Shown here one piece after another: positions 43,501 to 48,701 of a DNA stretch of 64,000 nt (positions are counted from its first letter, which is position 1; each line of letters begins with the position of its first letter). A model generated the notes under the pieces. The model saw only the letters and a program-made list of their open reading frames with translations, did not search any database and was not told the origin of the DNA. This DNA comes from Aporhodopirellula rubra (lineage in GTDB: Bacteria; Planctomycetota; Planctomycetia; Pirellulales; Pirellulaceae): NCBI RefSeq assembly GCF_014192335.1, contig NZ_JACHXU010000008.1, positions 248,001 through 312,000 of the forward strand. The letters are read 5' to 3'. Both the position numbers and the translations under genes were made by a program.

Positions 43501-46500
43501 AAATTCAAACCCAACAGGTCGATTTCTTGGCACCACGTTTGGTATCAGGTGATGCGTCGATCATGGGTAGTGCTCCCGTTATCAACTACACGCCTGGGGA
43601 TACGGAGGGCTCGCTGACGGTGTTCCCTGCACCGGATCAGTTCGGGCAGTTGGTCTACGAAATTGTTGCGTATGAAGTCTCGGACCCTAATGTTCTTTCG
43701 ACTCCGCAACTGGTCACAATCAATGTGCGTCCGGTCAATGACGCACCTCGAATCAATCCGGTCATCGCTGGTACGACCGAATGTGTGGTCAACAACGTTT
43801 CGGACGACCCGAACGACCCGAATTATCTCACTCCGGCTGAGTTGGCCGCGTTGACTTGCGATGCCGCGATCGATGGTCGCTACAGCGATGAGGGCTATTC
43901 GGTCGATACCGGATTCGATACCGATGGAGACGGATTCCTTGATCAAGCCACGATCCGTTACACGCTGCGTGAGGACAACACTCAGCCAATCGACGGTCAA
44001 ACAGATCAAGTCCAAACGGGGAGTTACTTCATTCCGATTGATCGGGATCGTGCACTACCCGCAGATGTTGCAGGCAGTGTTAACGTTGGTGCCTACACAC
44101 GAGTCGGCCTCCTCGATATTTACGATATTGGCCCAGCGAATGAGAGCGACATCGGTACGGACGAGGTTCCAACCGGTGGACCGCAGCAACTCGAATTATT
44201 CAACTTCCCCGATCGCACGGCGCTCGGCGGAACCTTGGTTCCTCGTTTCTCAACGACGGAAGTTGACGGCAACGGCAGTCCGCTGTTGATCGGATTGCTG
44301 TATACGCCTCCGACCGACTTCAACAACGCCACCGGCGCCGTTGATGCGTTCGAGTACACGGTGCGTGACGACAACCCTGGCGATGGCGAAACGTATTCGC
44401 TCGACACGAATTCCCTCGTGCAGAACCGGCGTACGGCGACCTCGAAAGTGGAGCTCAGCCTGAATCCGGTCAACGATCGACCTGAATTCTCGACGTTGGA
44501 TCTGCAGTATGAAGTCGCCGAAGACGGACCGTTGCAAATCATCAACGGGTTTGCGTTTGGAATTTCGGCCGGTCCTGCTCAAAGTGCGTTCGATGAAATC
44601 AGTTCGCGAACGGGTCAGAATCTGAACTTCACCGAAACGAGCCTTACGTTCGACGAAGCAGACTTCGAGCAGTTCTTTGAGGTGTTCCCGACAATCAACC
44701 TGCAAGGACAGCTTCGGTTCAAACCGGCCGCGAATGTGTTCGGAACGTTTGAATTCGCAATCGTGCTCAACGACGACGGTGGCGACAACAGTACTCGAGG
44801 CGATTTGCAGTCCTCGATTCCTGTGACGCTGACCATCGATGTTCAGCCCGTCAACGATCGACCAGTGATCGCTCCGGAATTCAACACGCCTGAAACGAAT
44901 CCTCTTAGTTTTGAAGTGTCTGAAGGTGGATCGTTCGATGTACTGCTCAACGGTGACGGTACGAATCCTGGTCTGTTAGACGTGTTCCGCGTCGGGCCAG
45001 ACAACGAAGCCGAAGACATCAATCCTGGTGGCAATCAGTCGCTCCAGCTAACTCAGCCGATTCCGGTGACGACCGCTCAAGGTGGAACGCTCGTCCTGGT
45101 GACACCGACGACGGGAAGTCCGTACTTCCGCTACACGCCGCGTGAGAACTACGTCGGTCCCGATAACTTTATCTACACCGTAACCGATGACGGAGTGACG
45201 GTTCCTGTTGGAACCGGTGGCACGATTCTCAACGAGCCACAGATTGCTTCAGGTACCGTGACGTTCGAGGTGTTGCCGGTCAACGACGCTCCTCAATTCA
45301 GCGGAGCGGGAGATGTCACGAGCGACGAAGATTCGAACGACGGTAACGGCCGTGGCGTTGTCACGATTGAAAACTGGGCCACTAACGTCCAAGCCGGACC
45401 TCCCGGGGCGGATGACGAAAACGGCAGTTCGACGTCCGACGGTCAGCCTCTTTACTTCGAAATCATCTTCGACAGTGGAGACACGGACCTCTTTACCGTC
45501 GATCCAACTGCGACGGTGAACGACGGAACTGCGTCGCTCAACTACACGCTCGCTCCGAATGCGAACGGCTCGGCGACGTTCACGGTACAGCTCTTCGATG
45601 AAGGGCCGAACAACCAAGGTAATGGTGACGTGTTTGCTTCGGATATCCGAACGTTCACAATCAACGTTAACCCTGTGAACGACTCACCGTCGTTCGTGCC
45701 AGGGGGAACCGTGACGGTTAACGAAGATCGCGGGCCTTACACGGCGACCTGGGCAACCAGCGTCTCACCAGGACCTGCGGATGAATCCTCGCAAGTGGTT
45801 GAGTTCCGCGTCACACCGGTATCCACGAGCGATGCGGCTCTGTTCACAACCGAGGGACAGCCGAAGATTTCGACTACCGGTATCTTGACCTTTACCCCGG
45901 CCGCAAACGCCAACGGCGTTGCTCAGTTGCAAGTGGTTGCCTTTGATTCCGAAGGTGCTGAGAGTTCCTCGGTCACGTTGGAGATCGTTGTCACGCCCGT
46001 GAACGACTTCCCGTCACCTGTTGGTGATCTGTTGTCGCCAACCACCGAGGACGACATCCTTCAGATTCCTGCATCGGTACTACTCGCCAACGATGTTGAC
46101 ATCGATTTGGGTGATGCCGATCCGGATGAATTGCGATTGTCGATGCCCCTGGTTCAGCGAAGTCTTCGTGGAGCACTCGTCACGTTCGATCCAGACACGC
46201 AGATCGTAACGTACAACCCAACCGGTCGGATTGTTGATCCCGACACCGGCGAGGTGACGATCGATGCCGCTGCACGTGAATTGCAATCACTGCGGGGTGC
46301 ACCGAATGCCAACACACCGGCTCCTGTGCTCGCCGACTCGTTCAGTTACGCGGTCACCGATCGTGCAGGCCGAAGCGTGACGCCGGCTCGAACGAGCAAC
46401 AGCGTACTCGTCACGGTGAACGTTTCGGGTGTGAACGATGCTCCCGTTCTGAACCCGGATACGCCAACGCTCAACACATCGGGCCCAACGACGATCGATG

Positions 46501-47657
46501 TTCTCGCCAACGATGAGGACATCGACGGCACCATCCTTCCAGGATCGATCGAAATCACCAGCCAGCCGGCCTTTGGTGAAGTCAGCATCAATACGGACGG
46601 AACGATTGTGTACACGCCGTTCACGGACTTCCCTGGATTCGACCAGTTCGAATACAGCGTTCGCGATGACCTGGGGGCACTCAGCGAAGGCGGTCTCGTA
46701 ACAATCAGTCCAAACCCTGCACCAGTGGTGGAAGATGACAACACGCTCGCCTACCTAGGAGAGTCGATCATCATCCGGGTTCTCAATAATGATGCGGATC
46801 CTGATGAGGTTGATGGCAATCCGAATACCACCGACACGATCGACCCGACCAGCATTGTGATCGAGTCGGGACCATCTGCCGGAACGATCACTCCGCTGGC
46901 CGATGGCACGGTTCGGTATACACCGGCGACCGGATTTACCGGACGCGATTCGTTCCAATACACCGTTGCGGATTCCAACGGCCGACGCAGTGGATTGGCG
47001 ACGGTCAACATCCAAGTCGTTTCGAGCCGATTGCAGAACCCTGACCTGCGGTACGACGTCAACGACGACGGTGAAGTGTCAGCCCTCGACGCGTTGTTGG
47101 TGATTAATCACCTCAACCGCTATGCGAGTGCGGGCGGCTTCAACGGTGCCGGCAATATTCCGGATGCAGCCAACTTGACGGTTGAAACCGACGACCCGAT
47201 TCCACCAGATACCTATCTCTTCGATGGCGTGAGCTACGGTGCAGGTTACTTCGACGTTTCAGGTAACCGCATCATTTCAGAGATTGATGCTCTGCAAGTG
47301 ATCAATGAACTGAATCGTCGCGATACGTCGGGAAGCGTGAGCGAACCGCTACCGCAAACGGTTCTTGCGTCGCCATCGGTGTCGGCTTCTATCTCCAATG
47401 GTAACGCCAGCGGTGAGCCGATCGCATTGGTCGCTCCGGCACCGTCATCGGACGAAACACGGTCTGCCGATGAAGTCGTGTTTGAGACGTTTGACATGTT
47501 CGAAGTCGAAGACAAGTGGGTCGATTCGACATCCACTGAATCGATCGACCTCGATGTGATCGATCGACTCGCTACGGCACAATCCGACGGCGACGGTTCC
47601 CAAGATGCCTCGTCGGATCCTTCGGCGATCGACGCGGCGATGGCAAAACTGTTATAG
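22554..47657 (+). CDS. Giant LEPR-XLL/dockerin protein 2 (8367 aa), paralogue of protein 1
   Basis: The gene starts 105 bases after giant gene 1. The region before the ATG resembles that of gene 1 (AAGG, TTCGGTC, then ATGACC). Residues 1-51 are basic and end with LERRELLAA (43-51). Then: Ig-like region (57-200); zinc-less metzincin-like fold (450-600); PPC-like domain (642-776); beta-helix repeats (about 830-1800, with two EYEYVLTF/DYRITF sandwich units at 1162-1382); further PPC-like domains (about 1800-1940 and 2030-2170); a propeller-like stretch absent from protein 1 (2235-2612); FEFD modules (2835-3810, 4036-4140, 4793-5260); GEVED (5287-5740) with two nested modules; cadherin-like repeats (5742-8155) interrupted by five more modules (6280-6770); dockerin (8158-8261) whose two calcium loops are separated by about 60 residues, the second being an atypical DVSGNRIISEID; and an acidic tail. 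I see four cysteines, in two close pairs (PCGPNEAC and TECVV...LTCD). Likely exported. The function is unknown. Confidence 0.93.
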   Translation: MTHRRNPLSRASRTVSRRDVRRNQVAPRRKPSDMSRRLQHQTLERRELLAAEIISGPRLVSVEAGADSQIRLDGTSAENRLDSAPRELTFRFDGTSRLDQNTLGGIRIIGSGGDGTFEDGNEFLIQPGFQGFADDEVGDRVVVSRFVEALPDDRYRIQIAGYDDVNNNDVFVNGGSINTNITALRDTNGNAILPADQVSSATPSLNIDFEVEVGPRVVAVVPQPISGPAGNRTQARNEVHVFFNRDPLSNPSAGTITNSATPGAGQTTSTLPVVRPEFYQLFMTQDTVDNSDDLRLTPTTVIYDPTQALAILQFSDDLSNLTGNAEGVGTFRLRVGSGDSLPDAPTVLQVPGEGTQVLDQSGNPTTVPSNDTFSNSGVVVVDETVAGPTPTVKTEEIRFDPAGGIQSVLVQGGSIQNTGTYVPPWPGAYEAPGSRDYRRDASMVGRIDTTTGINVFPYNFATIYGNDAQGRSLDTAITAAQKQRAREIFDLYEQHLGVKFVETQDSGLQIVTGDLRAIQETADTGAGEGTPYSLYRVNERDPSRGVLVLEADEGWYDGYGLSPDDRPSWFVEALRGVGNLLGIGNLFELPDGVAAGGSSPDEPNSEIYSNDGNFSDGTNGGQRADIAGFPSLPSEPDFLSQSDITIGQALHRPESSDVDFYSFAVEAPADENVADDAILGRLSLETFAQRLTSTSLLDTTIQLYRVTAGTGGSSNFELIARNDDSYGDDSFLRVDLTAGDYIVGVSSKGNDSYDGEQAGTANDGRSEGDYELRMTFDSAIGVAGTNALVDAQGTRLDGDADGEAGGDFNFWFKVAPDDSAATTPRTIFVVKDADGNDAGDGSLDAPYRTVSRALSAARPGDLVRLLPSAGADGLVTAVDDPGTPNIDEAQLAQADNRAYEFGRGGSSNAVLSDGETFEIPQNVTVMIDAGALLKLRDSKIVVGSESVDEDRSLASLQVLGTPESSVVFTSYDDQTVGFDTNSLQTNPAAGHWAGIEFRNDIDNAEGRGNWENDGIFLDYVSHADIRYGGGRTGVRETPVSPIQLDESRPTLIYNNISFGASAAISADPNSFREDNFHSPRYQVGAPFTSDYDRVGPEISGNVLTGNSINGLFVRVDTPAAGELEELTVSGRFDDTDIVHSISQVLTVAGSPGGPLLLQDRPDVRNVTFTSSSTGDLAAGEYEYVLTFVTTEGNESLVSLPTSRRTLIGSGAITLQNLPIASSEFAGRNLYRGTVVGGVVTYELVERLDRSSRSIVDSGQTRAGAPNIVAAPDAGSVTVTGFDGSGQLERDRVYDYRITFEDAFGGETRASAPTTMVVSGQDGAIFLENLPVAPSEFIGTNVYRLDPASGDYTLIAELRLGETELFDDGRSQFGDGTFLGRNLGDQADGGTKLLPRYDARLTIDPDVIIKMDNARIEVNFGADFYAEGTSSKPIVFTSRNDDEYGVGGTFDTNNDGASEGAAGDWGGIMLRQGSTGSLDHVDVRYGGGEAPIEGGLSNFNALEILQADVRVVNSIFVNNADGKSEIQDPFDPRVGRGFNDSSTIFVRGAQPVLIGNVISDGEGAAISINPDALAFQGVTDAGRSTGMIDRFVTRLDNQGPLLADNQLSNNEINGMRVRSEIVTTDSVWDDTDIVHVVEGPIFSLTHHYYGALRLRSEADQSLVVKFGPEGTLVGGGRPLDIDDRIGGTLQVLGSPGFPVVMTSLNDSSIGAGFTPDGLSQRDTNNSGLPLDANGNEIVTAAAGDWIGLQLQSYANDRNVAYVYESERSEAGAIATNLAPENAQIIGALAEGEYAGDENLRLGITVRGTLAADQDIDTYRFSAKGGTAVYFDIDETSTGLDTIIELVTVGGEVIARSDNSLAEAIGNESIFVNEALSQGISLNDVRSLPTGLASGNVESPNVFDAGMRVVLPGDVGKDSTYYVRVRSANSETQGQYELGLRLSAVDEVAGSTIRGADIRYATTAIDVAGAAIHSPLTGDVGEEVIYIDPTPGDRNSGDEQTREAVDTRLDGSINTAQPLGNLLTSDRGSLVVTGEIGNLNNSLSNPQLYSSLLNERLEDVDVYQVDLFAQQIAPDTFDSENRFVSTTFDIDYADELARVNTILSVYDSQGRLILVSRDSNVTDDQGRPLQGVDMANLSGGSAGTSDAYIGPVELPEGTYYVAVSSEAVVPAVLDQFFSENATEPNVRLRPLNSVRPLSRDSFESIIEVDGRFIDDTAERPVIEPAFSAASPVPYTLDDIRLFVSYQGGISGNNATSLASFNPFTGTMERLIGQFGPSTASMAIRDDGELYTYNLPPNQPNNGNTGNYLNISPVNGASTNDGDDGIAFSRNNEAGGAVEADANAQLLVTALAFPRASGNSSINTSAVNGNERFWVVGNRDNGGRAGEVPTLLRNNIVYSAATINGEITSLGSTNNNADRNFADGVPYDTSYGPASDEIEFGIVDTGRFDTSRGADGGFITGMAAFPDNFNQLVATTDAGGIHVFSPNDNIDAPLNSEAAGYGRVIPTQFYGTVAPHPGHNVATPIFSSVTFGPQAVEGQAYRQTLFATTTDGWLYAFTLVEADDGTLSTEPARVFLDGRFAVELSLITGASVGRTPIGIAFSNLEVNPWHSTNDRFDDVGHGQEVPYDQSRIGTTGGNSLYFGFEIDGGNSKATNTLSRADGDALGELAPGGSHGSAISEPFDLREYSAADKPTLYFTYNIEVEDNDDYAPGRAQRDSFRVFGAGDDGNWVLLATNDDYKQLAPADEYEDYATTGIAVQTIFDDNGADQWRQVRADLSPLAGSSNVRIRFDFSTAGAMQQHFGSVELVGVAGQDLEDRDQTVITGNDGISVVLENIVGRDVVFPAGSELNDGDSFLISNAVDIQALGSSQVVARFRNTTDPSSISSGSPVATSTTPTLGMLIPRGSEIVDGQLLEVTTPSGVSTIQFLDFGFTGGFAGFGGPGISGTVTFSADGFESSAADLASAIRDALLGEVDVVVEGNAVAFLGATAISTDIDPSALNDGISTAPIDAVVYTVPNGASISSFQSLFFDQGVLGGTSVVFLQQNPAGTLATGPGVVVYETTDTADEVAAELLIALGGLAAPIAGAADQIAFLGDGVTTGPEVLISYQPGMSRDQISNAVAAAMPGQTQPRTNGLGRVSFLAATDIQVDGGIRAGQSNPVLVSEGLARLVVPSGDQASTGEVLEIDLDGTLFTLTYVRSTEATGALDEIVFDSGETKAEVAASILALLPAGSASINSDGDLVFISRSATATVTPSTTRLVVDRADINSLRNQIILADGIDINDDEIIEIVNGGSTIVVVFDDGDGVDPNITADIVVNFTDLSTGAELAIDLANQLSAIAPGLNPVQTDNVVRVNVPASGGSDPTATRRGNDFSATTIEAVQIKLPVANQLVNGEQLVITVDGTPYPVTFNDAGGGAGPGVVTYNGNGTAGANTNLDELTRRLAEEALPTTLDIGRFGDSIIIYGTTVSVSTPQAGSNIQVTDLQALDVFVPEGSEINDRDTIGLSVGNLNDPILDALINTTNLTLRERRTTDPLIIGNQDVLAFDSTETAEDVRLTLLSKLSAFAVPVDGTTNRLRTVANRFDETQADSAVDFRLDPVLSLLIPDPADLKTGESVTLTGWGGGAIQMTFVRRGTNVADNGGIQIFFDEGDTGQDIAIQIVDKLRDININSVAELLEDPNFVGVGIESRGANGFLGIDPATTFLVTDTVDTYAIPVTFPAGSAITDGETITIFRKDAPIGNGQTYYFTTDATDVSPFAINYEAGFSPQQVADAFLAQIDPSLFARQFGTSGREILVLEASSIRVGSSSNIVSFEATVSTTVNTFSTRAVPVIVDATMDTVAVTERLRQALAESLGRTELFSNSFGTDASLEASEDNFKIYGEDRIRLFSAFVSDPGTFGLNQDLFGASMPGDSFGVGLPTGFSSGNISTIAASNNQVSGVYIDDIIVGFAERGEAVYYENYFNEPGNSNFVLDPTYTPDSRADSVQPEFPDEILVGAYSLEIRTADEYGVPEDYDPINLALDESFSAGRSFDTNDRLVDGAVTIVAPAGVDLVDGDSFVLDDGSKRLTFEFDSRYQPGVALGSGNVPVVFDPVDTAAQIAAKIRNAINSQQSQDSLAITAATGDGRDSGISSSNRVELFGNEYRFDANGQRRLISANILVNPGSGRTLTMDMVAEETFAGNYTSRRVSLIDHDAGTVDYVVYGNELAQAAVPGYVNGDTLFVTGKIGDAVDIGIPDLTSADDGSILGSDPTEDIDTIRVYLEAGKGIDIDVDTTGLFRVGEGLQLPFVAIVEQGTKFTFSELNFAYAQRADGSPAISDFSAPTFGFGETQAGANLQFTPVKSGYYDIIVSSTAAYLGSQGPISITDAESGEYFMSIRPTGDPGVPERDVLMVDYHFGITDENRVSDQGQLIIEGNFIRDSADVGISSVIGEAGQAFYANQTLFGGPTQSVLADTSTRPGSARLTRNANPTSLIPGAVIYNNVVERSGNVGIQIGGGTYDNGEYGTPNLFSRVINNTIVTAGTGIEVSGRAAPTLMNNVIVDAGTGIDVDSVEANETVTARNVFSRNGVDSTLPLSSTSIVIPDGDPVFQDEARSIYLPAAGSLLIDNSLNSLSDRSEFVDTVKKPVGIAASPILAPNFDIYGQPRVDGIAGSPSGGVGLNPFIDRGAVDRADFRRPNAVLNNPFDAPDEFAAGSPTDPNTTGDTDPQQSFVRLVNSDQFVEYFEIQLIDEAGTGLDADTINGDTVLMTENGEQLLPNRDFTFGYSENSRTIRLTPLAGVWNQDAVYEITLNNQVRRVIELQSGGSIADGDQVVVTDDTGRETVLEFDSGYTLGVPQNDTFVVTDTKSGFRDTDTFSITSRNGLTTYTFEINTTGTVASANVAIPLSATGTVTEVRDAILRVLDPTQFAGSSPTAINYASLLGITPVAVGNDSIQLGTLPAVQSTTVPPTASLPGHVINMANVSSGLIKTGTVDSIVDGGQFTYTRGDTTITFEFDSNDSFDPADQTPSRRRVEFSRTDTPDQIAQAIATALRGSNIDLSGAVAIGDGLVSVGGLEGDMIDLLNSQMSLTGTPGVTGSLSMTVPDTQSGSTIDGTTVTVNVGSKTETFLFTNDDQLTSANITVVVDPTADATEIAQALEAAVALAFENELNVQRSGTAITLGETESGQDSEFTTIDIVPGAAVVGDALVIGGVSGGAIPVDFTPSNSFPAVSVATKVQQAINEAGIGVDVFSPGGGVLLLAGTQDVVTRGGVGGVETTAETILAISDLAGNPVNPTRPNNETRFTIIMPDVRFDFGDAPQEYGTLLQSPTPGLDTSDSNYVPGNGARHAVTGSSSSRLGRYVDTEADGQPVGSGVGVSDDMVLTVGATSVAADVVTPTFARITVTAIPRIGDVMTLTVRTPDPANPGSFTTSTNYEFEFVNAGSTPSGPGVAVEISAGDGVDDVAASLLAAIELHVTDVEADLTAMINASELEQIELRSTSLGGTRAREFALETQSVLSAAGFTVDDSDPSSLSVAFSAVPVPGQLLVLRTADRSRTYEFVDPSANPRPGSVPVLIQTTFTTEQVAEALLNAIESSLSDFGGSILGEIDSADAAKVNLIAIDDEDGVSVITFNQGGANPPAYFFGRYEDNGKVFDSSQSDQVFGFLNPADPVGTNVEVFVTGGGLIDAWVDFNGNGIFDVGTSEQVLFNQPVVDGLNTLSIFTPSDVADIDTWMRVRLSNSGNTSPTGVAIGGEVEDYLVSVRRVEVPLPSGLGDRFIAMEDTPLRIDASLSASNPPLDINGKTLLTNDNLGSQILPVRYFVDLPRILVDDDGSTFPDTLLVYRTPQGGQFVVDLAAGDDLSGSFTYTPAEDFFGVDTFRYRLSTQQNAEGVDTDDVEFETVTINVLPDNDDPRANDETFVTFEPTSNGPDPTLVIDASDLVSSALPDFDPNQTTSPQNESNQTILIRSIATVNGTITAGGATDTITTSRGGTLVAEFNSTTNPQWITRVLYTPADDFNSDVGALNALLLDEFTFTLMDDGISVLPTELNDNLNALNLGADDLSASPYFISGGQRNQFLRKPVTAAEATATATIRVTPRNDAPELVTDYVGLTDETGAPNTRYLNFFTNPATRPTPTEDSVLVFPTSYLLDNDSTGPVGAIDETDPLIGNDSNIRVVGVGMDDATPETLSRGSISLDPTTGMITFTPAADVYGEITFVYTVMDSGIDEGTDITDVFDPNDRGTQTVNGLTSTITATIFVAPVNDAPVAYDRLRRTNEDTPLTITAADLLGAGTSASSQIQISNFAVTLPDADNLINGEVLILSADNGQRVAIEFNTTGVVSQGIDRVVRYTAGEFGSDIAARLEQALRAVGFGGTAAGNQVTFNDADVLNEITAPTSLVVSPASQIITIPSGVDLGDGERVVVLDATGVEHIFEFTTTGSVAAGVIPVAISAADSSQQIAESLATAMLAEGFGSVAAPTAQTEFRVRINGATSIAAETGTSAIRVVGSDVILPIGALLQNGELLQIDNATGGTTIVEFGTGSASDPSHVFVSYSGVDTVPDLSARLADALNDATDPNASEVSATALTFVEWDVTVNDVVSVVINDAASAIEFNGEDLILPPLAQLIDGETVTITNDDGQDFVIEFNVTGVASPGSTLAIAYSPVGSLDTVLADLATALQGLGVGGKFVPGGVRLSDAQTISLDRAASGIEINGTNIVVPDGSLLIDGQRIRVMDATGDETIVEFNTSGIPSVGANVAVVFAPTSTASEVAIALQEQLRAIGFGANAEIGAIGLPTDRARVTLQVLDQAVAGELPAAPGDFDPRLGTPFNEAEQTAGLRIIEVGVAGGTLNLQNNPSLVSANPASIGTLDPCGPNEACLVSDAGGIFRFTIAEEMVNGQLLRYFDNIHYTPPLDYNEQLPFSARELLTYKIIDDGLTTVTSPANVTNLPPMVSTESGTLTITVGAENDAPSFDSQISINVLERDNNSSTTISNFVSRIFAGPAGAFDEIQTQQVDFLAPRLVSGDASIMGSAPVINYTPGDTEGSLTVFPAPDQFGQLVYEIVAYEVSDPNVLSTPQLVTINVRPVNDAPRINPVIAGTTECVVNNVSDDPNDPNYLTPAELAALTCDAAIDGRYSDEGYSVDTGFDTDGDGFLDQATIRYTLREDNTQPIDGQTDQVQTGSYFIPIDRDRALPADVAGSVNVGAYTRVGLLDIYDIGPANESDIGTDEVPTGGPQQLELFNFPDRTALGGTLVPRFSTTEVDGNGSPLLIGLLYTPPTDFNNATGAVDAFEYTVRDDNPGDGETYSLDTNSLVQNRRTATSKVELSLNPVNDRPEFSTLDLQYEVAEDGPLQIINGFAFGISAGPAQSAFDEISSRTGQNLNFTETSLTFDEADFEQFFEVFPTINLQGQLRFKPAANVFGTFEFAIVLNDDGGDNSTRGDLQSSIPVTLTIDVQPVNDRPVIAPEFNTPETNPLSFEVSEGGSFDVLLNGDGTNPGLLDVFRVGPDNEAEDINPGGNQSLQLTQPIPVTTAQGGTLVLVTPTTGSPYFRYTPRENYVGPDNFIYTVTDDGVTVPVGTGGTILNEPQIASGTVTFEVLPVNDAPQFSGAGDVTSDEDSNDGNGRGVVTIENWATNVQAGPPGADDENGSSTSDGQPLYFEIIFDSGDTDLFTVDPTATVNDGTASLNYTLAPNANGSATFTVQLFDEGPNNQGNGDVFASDIRTFTINVNPVNDSPSFVPGGTVTVNEDRGPYTATWATSVSPGPADESSQVVEFRVTPVSTSDAALFTTEGQPKISTTGILTFTPAANANGVAQLQVVAFDSEGAESSSVTLEIVVTPVNDFPSPVGDLLSPTTEDDILQIPASVLLANDVDIDLGDADPDELRLSMPLVQRSLRGALVTFDPDTQIVTYNPTGRIVDPDTGEVTIDAAARELQSLRGAPNANTPAPVLADSFSYAVTDRAGRSVTPARTSNSVLVTVNVSGVNDAPVLNPDTPTLNTSGPTTIDVLANDEDIDGTILPGSIEITSQPAFGEVSINTDGTIVYTPFTDFPGFDQFEYSVRDDLGALSEGGLVTISPNPAPVVEDDNTLAYLGESIIIRVLNNDADPDEVDGNPNTTDTIDPTSIVIESGPSAGTITPLADGTVRYTPATGFTGRDSFQYTVADSNGRRSGLATVNIQVVSSRLQNPDLRYDVNDDGEVSALDALLVINHLNRYASAGGFNGAGNIPDAANLTVETDDPIPPDTYLFDGVSYGAGYFDVSGNRIISEIDALQVINELNRRDTSGSVSEPLPQTVLASPSVSASISNGNASGEPIALVAPAPSSDETRSADEVVFETFDMFEVEDKWVDSTSTESIDLDVIDRLATAQSDGDGSQDASSDPSAIDAAMAKLL
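31240..33990 (+). repeat. Array of FEFD-type modules in giant protein 2 (first block)
   Basis: About seven consecutive degenerate copies starting near 31240, 32050, 32350, 32690, 33000, 33345 and 33680, each with a hydrophobic strand plus a xGSEIxDGE-like turn (PRGSEIVDGQ, PEGSEINDRD, PAGSAITDGE) and a following helix that begins with a DT/ET cap (SGETKAEVAASIL). Here the FEFD strand has drifted (VVVFDDGD, YYFTTDAT), unlike the later arrays. Confidence 0.65.
41391..42870 (+). repeat. Five tandem FEFD modules nested in a cadherin-like region of giant protein 2
   Basis: Five head-to-tail copies begin near 41391, 41697, 42006, 42325 and 42622, a period of about 300-320 bases (about 102 residues). 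Each has the turn LINGE/LGDGE/LQNGE/LIDGE/LIDGQ, then a strand ending in IEFNTTG, FEFTTTG, VEFGTGS, IEFNVTG or VEFNTSG, and a helix ending GFG or GVG. They are the most regular and most similar copies in the window, so probably the most recent expansion. Confidence 0.75.
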
Positions 47658-47675
47658 AAGAACAGCGAAAGACGC

Positions 47676-48701
47676 TCAGCGTGAGTGCTCAAGCATCACG
47701 CTGTTGCGTCCCGCATTCTTTGCCTGATACAGCAATTTGTCCGCGCGGACGAACCAGCTTTGTCCGTCGTCGTTTTTGCGCAGACGGGCTCCACCAATCG
47801 ACAATTCGATCTTGCCAAGATCTTCACCGCTGCCGCTGAGTTTGAGTGGCGTCGATGCAAAGTACTGCCGAATCTCCGCGGCAGTATCCGTTGCCTCTGC
47901 GTAATCGTCGCTTCGAAGGATGATCGCAAATTCATCGCCTCCGAGTCGCGAGATCGATGAATCCGGACATAGATGTGTCAACTGAGACGCCACATACATG
48001 ATGACCTTGTCGCCACAGTCGTGACCAAACGTGTCGTTAATGTGTTTGAAGTGGTCGAGATCGACGAGCAGAAGAAATGAACATCGACTCTCGGTTTTGG
48101 CGAGCAGCAAAGATTGTCGGATATGCAAATCAAAGTGTCGGCGGTTACCGAGGTTGGTTAGCGGGTCGGTCATGACCGCCGCTCGCGATTCATTCAATTC
48201 GGTTTGCAGTGCCTCGACTTTCGATTGCGACGCCTGCAATTGAGTTTGCAAATTCCGAATCTGATCCTGCATCGTGTTGCTGCTGGTCAGCATCTTTTGC
48301 GCGCACTCGGCGATGCTTTGAGCGGTCGCCGGAGCTTCTTGGAGCGTCACACATGCTTCGTCGAGCTCGCTGCCGAGCTGTTTGCCCGCGTTCATCTGCG
48401 ACTCGAGAATCGACTGCAACGACGTCATCTCGGAAGCGAGATTATCGCTGAGATCGGTATTCGTGTCTTCGATGTTGGCGCAGTATTGCTTGTGAAGCTG
48501 TTCCAGCATGTCAACGCTGACTGCGTTGACGTCTTCGACTGCGTGAGAGAGGTTCGCGATGATGTCATCGACACCTTCGACGTATCGATACCAAACCTCA
48601 TAGACGCTGGGTGTGGGGGGCGTTTGGAATTTTCCCACATGACCGAGCGCTTCTCGAGCGATCTCAAACGGCGAGTTTCGTTTCGCGGTTTTGGTTGGCA
48701 T
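47676..48701 (-). CDS. GGDEF diguanylate cyclase with an N-terminal helical region
   Basis: The product is 341 residues and predicted to make cyclic di-GMP from two GTP. The GGDEF domain occupies about 175-335: MTDPLTNLGNRRHFD opening helix, VDLDHFKHINDTFGHDCGD metal/GTP-binding region, and active-site RLGGDEF with GGDEF at 254-258, so catalysis is expected. The RxxD inhibitory site five residues before the GGDEF motif is absent (CPDS in its place), so product inhibition through that site is unlikely. Residues 1-170 are soluble and largely helical, with a coiled-coil stretch (IRNLQTQLQASQSKVEAL) and no membrane segment, so the enzyme is cytoplasmic. The signal it senses is not evident. The gene converges on giant gene 2 with 18 bases between the stops. 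Confidence 0.92.
   Translation of the reverse strand: MPTKTAKRNSPFEIAREALGHVGKFQTPPTPSVYEVWYRYVEGVDDIIANLSHAVEDVNAVSVDMLEQLHKQYCANIEDTNTDLSDNLASEMTSLQSILESQMNAGKQLGSELDEACVTLQEAPATAQSIAECAQKMLTSSNTMQDQIRNLQTQLQASQSKVEALQTELNESRAAVMTDPLTNLGNRRHFDLHIRQSLLLAKTESRCSFLLLVDLDHFKHINDTFGHDCGDKVIMYVASQLTHLCPDSSISRLGGDEFAIILRSDDYAEATDTAAEIRQYFASTPLKLSGSGEDLGKIELSIGGARLRKNDDGQSWFVRADKLLYQAKNAGRNSVMLEHSR

Noticed and set aside
47658-47680. Short hairpin AGCG-AAAGA-CGCT between giant gene 2 and the GGDEF gene as terminator
   Set aside because: Only a 4-bp stem and no T tract on either side.
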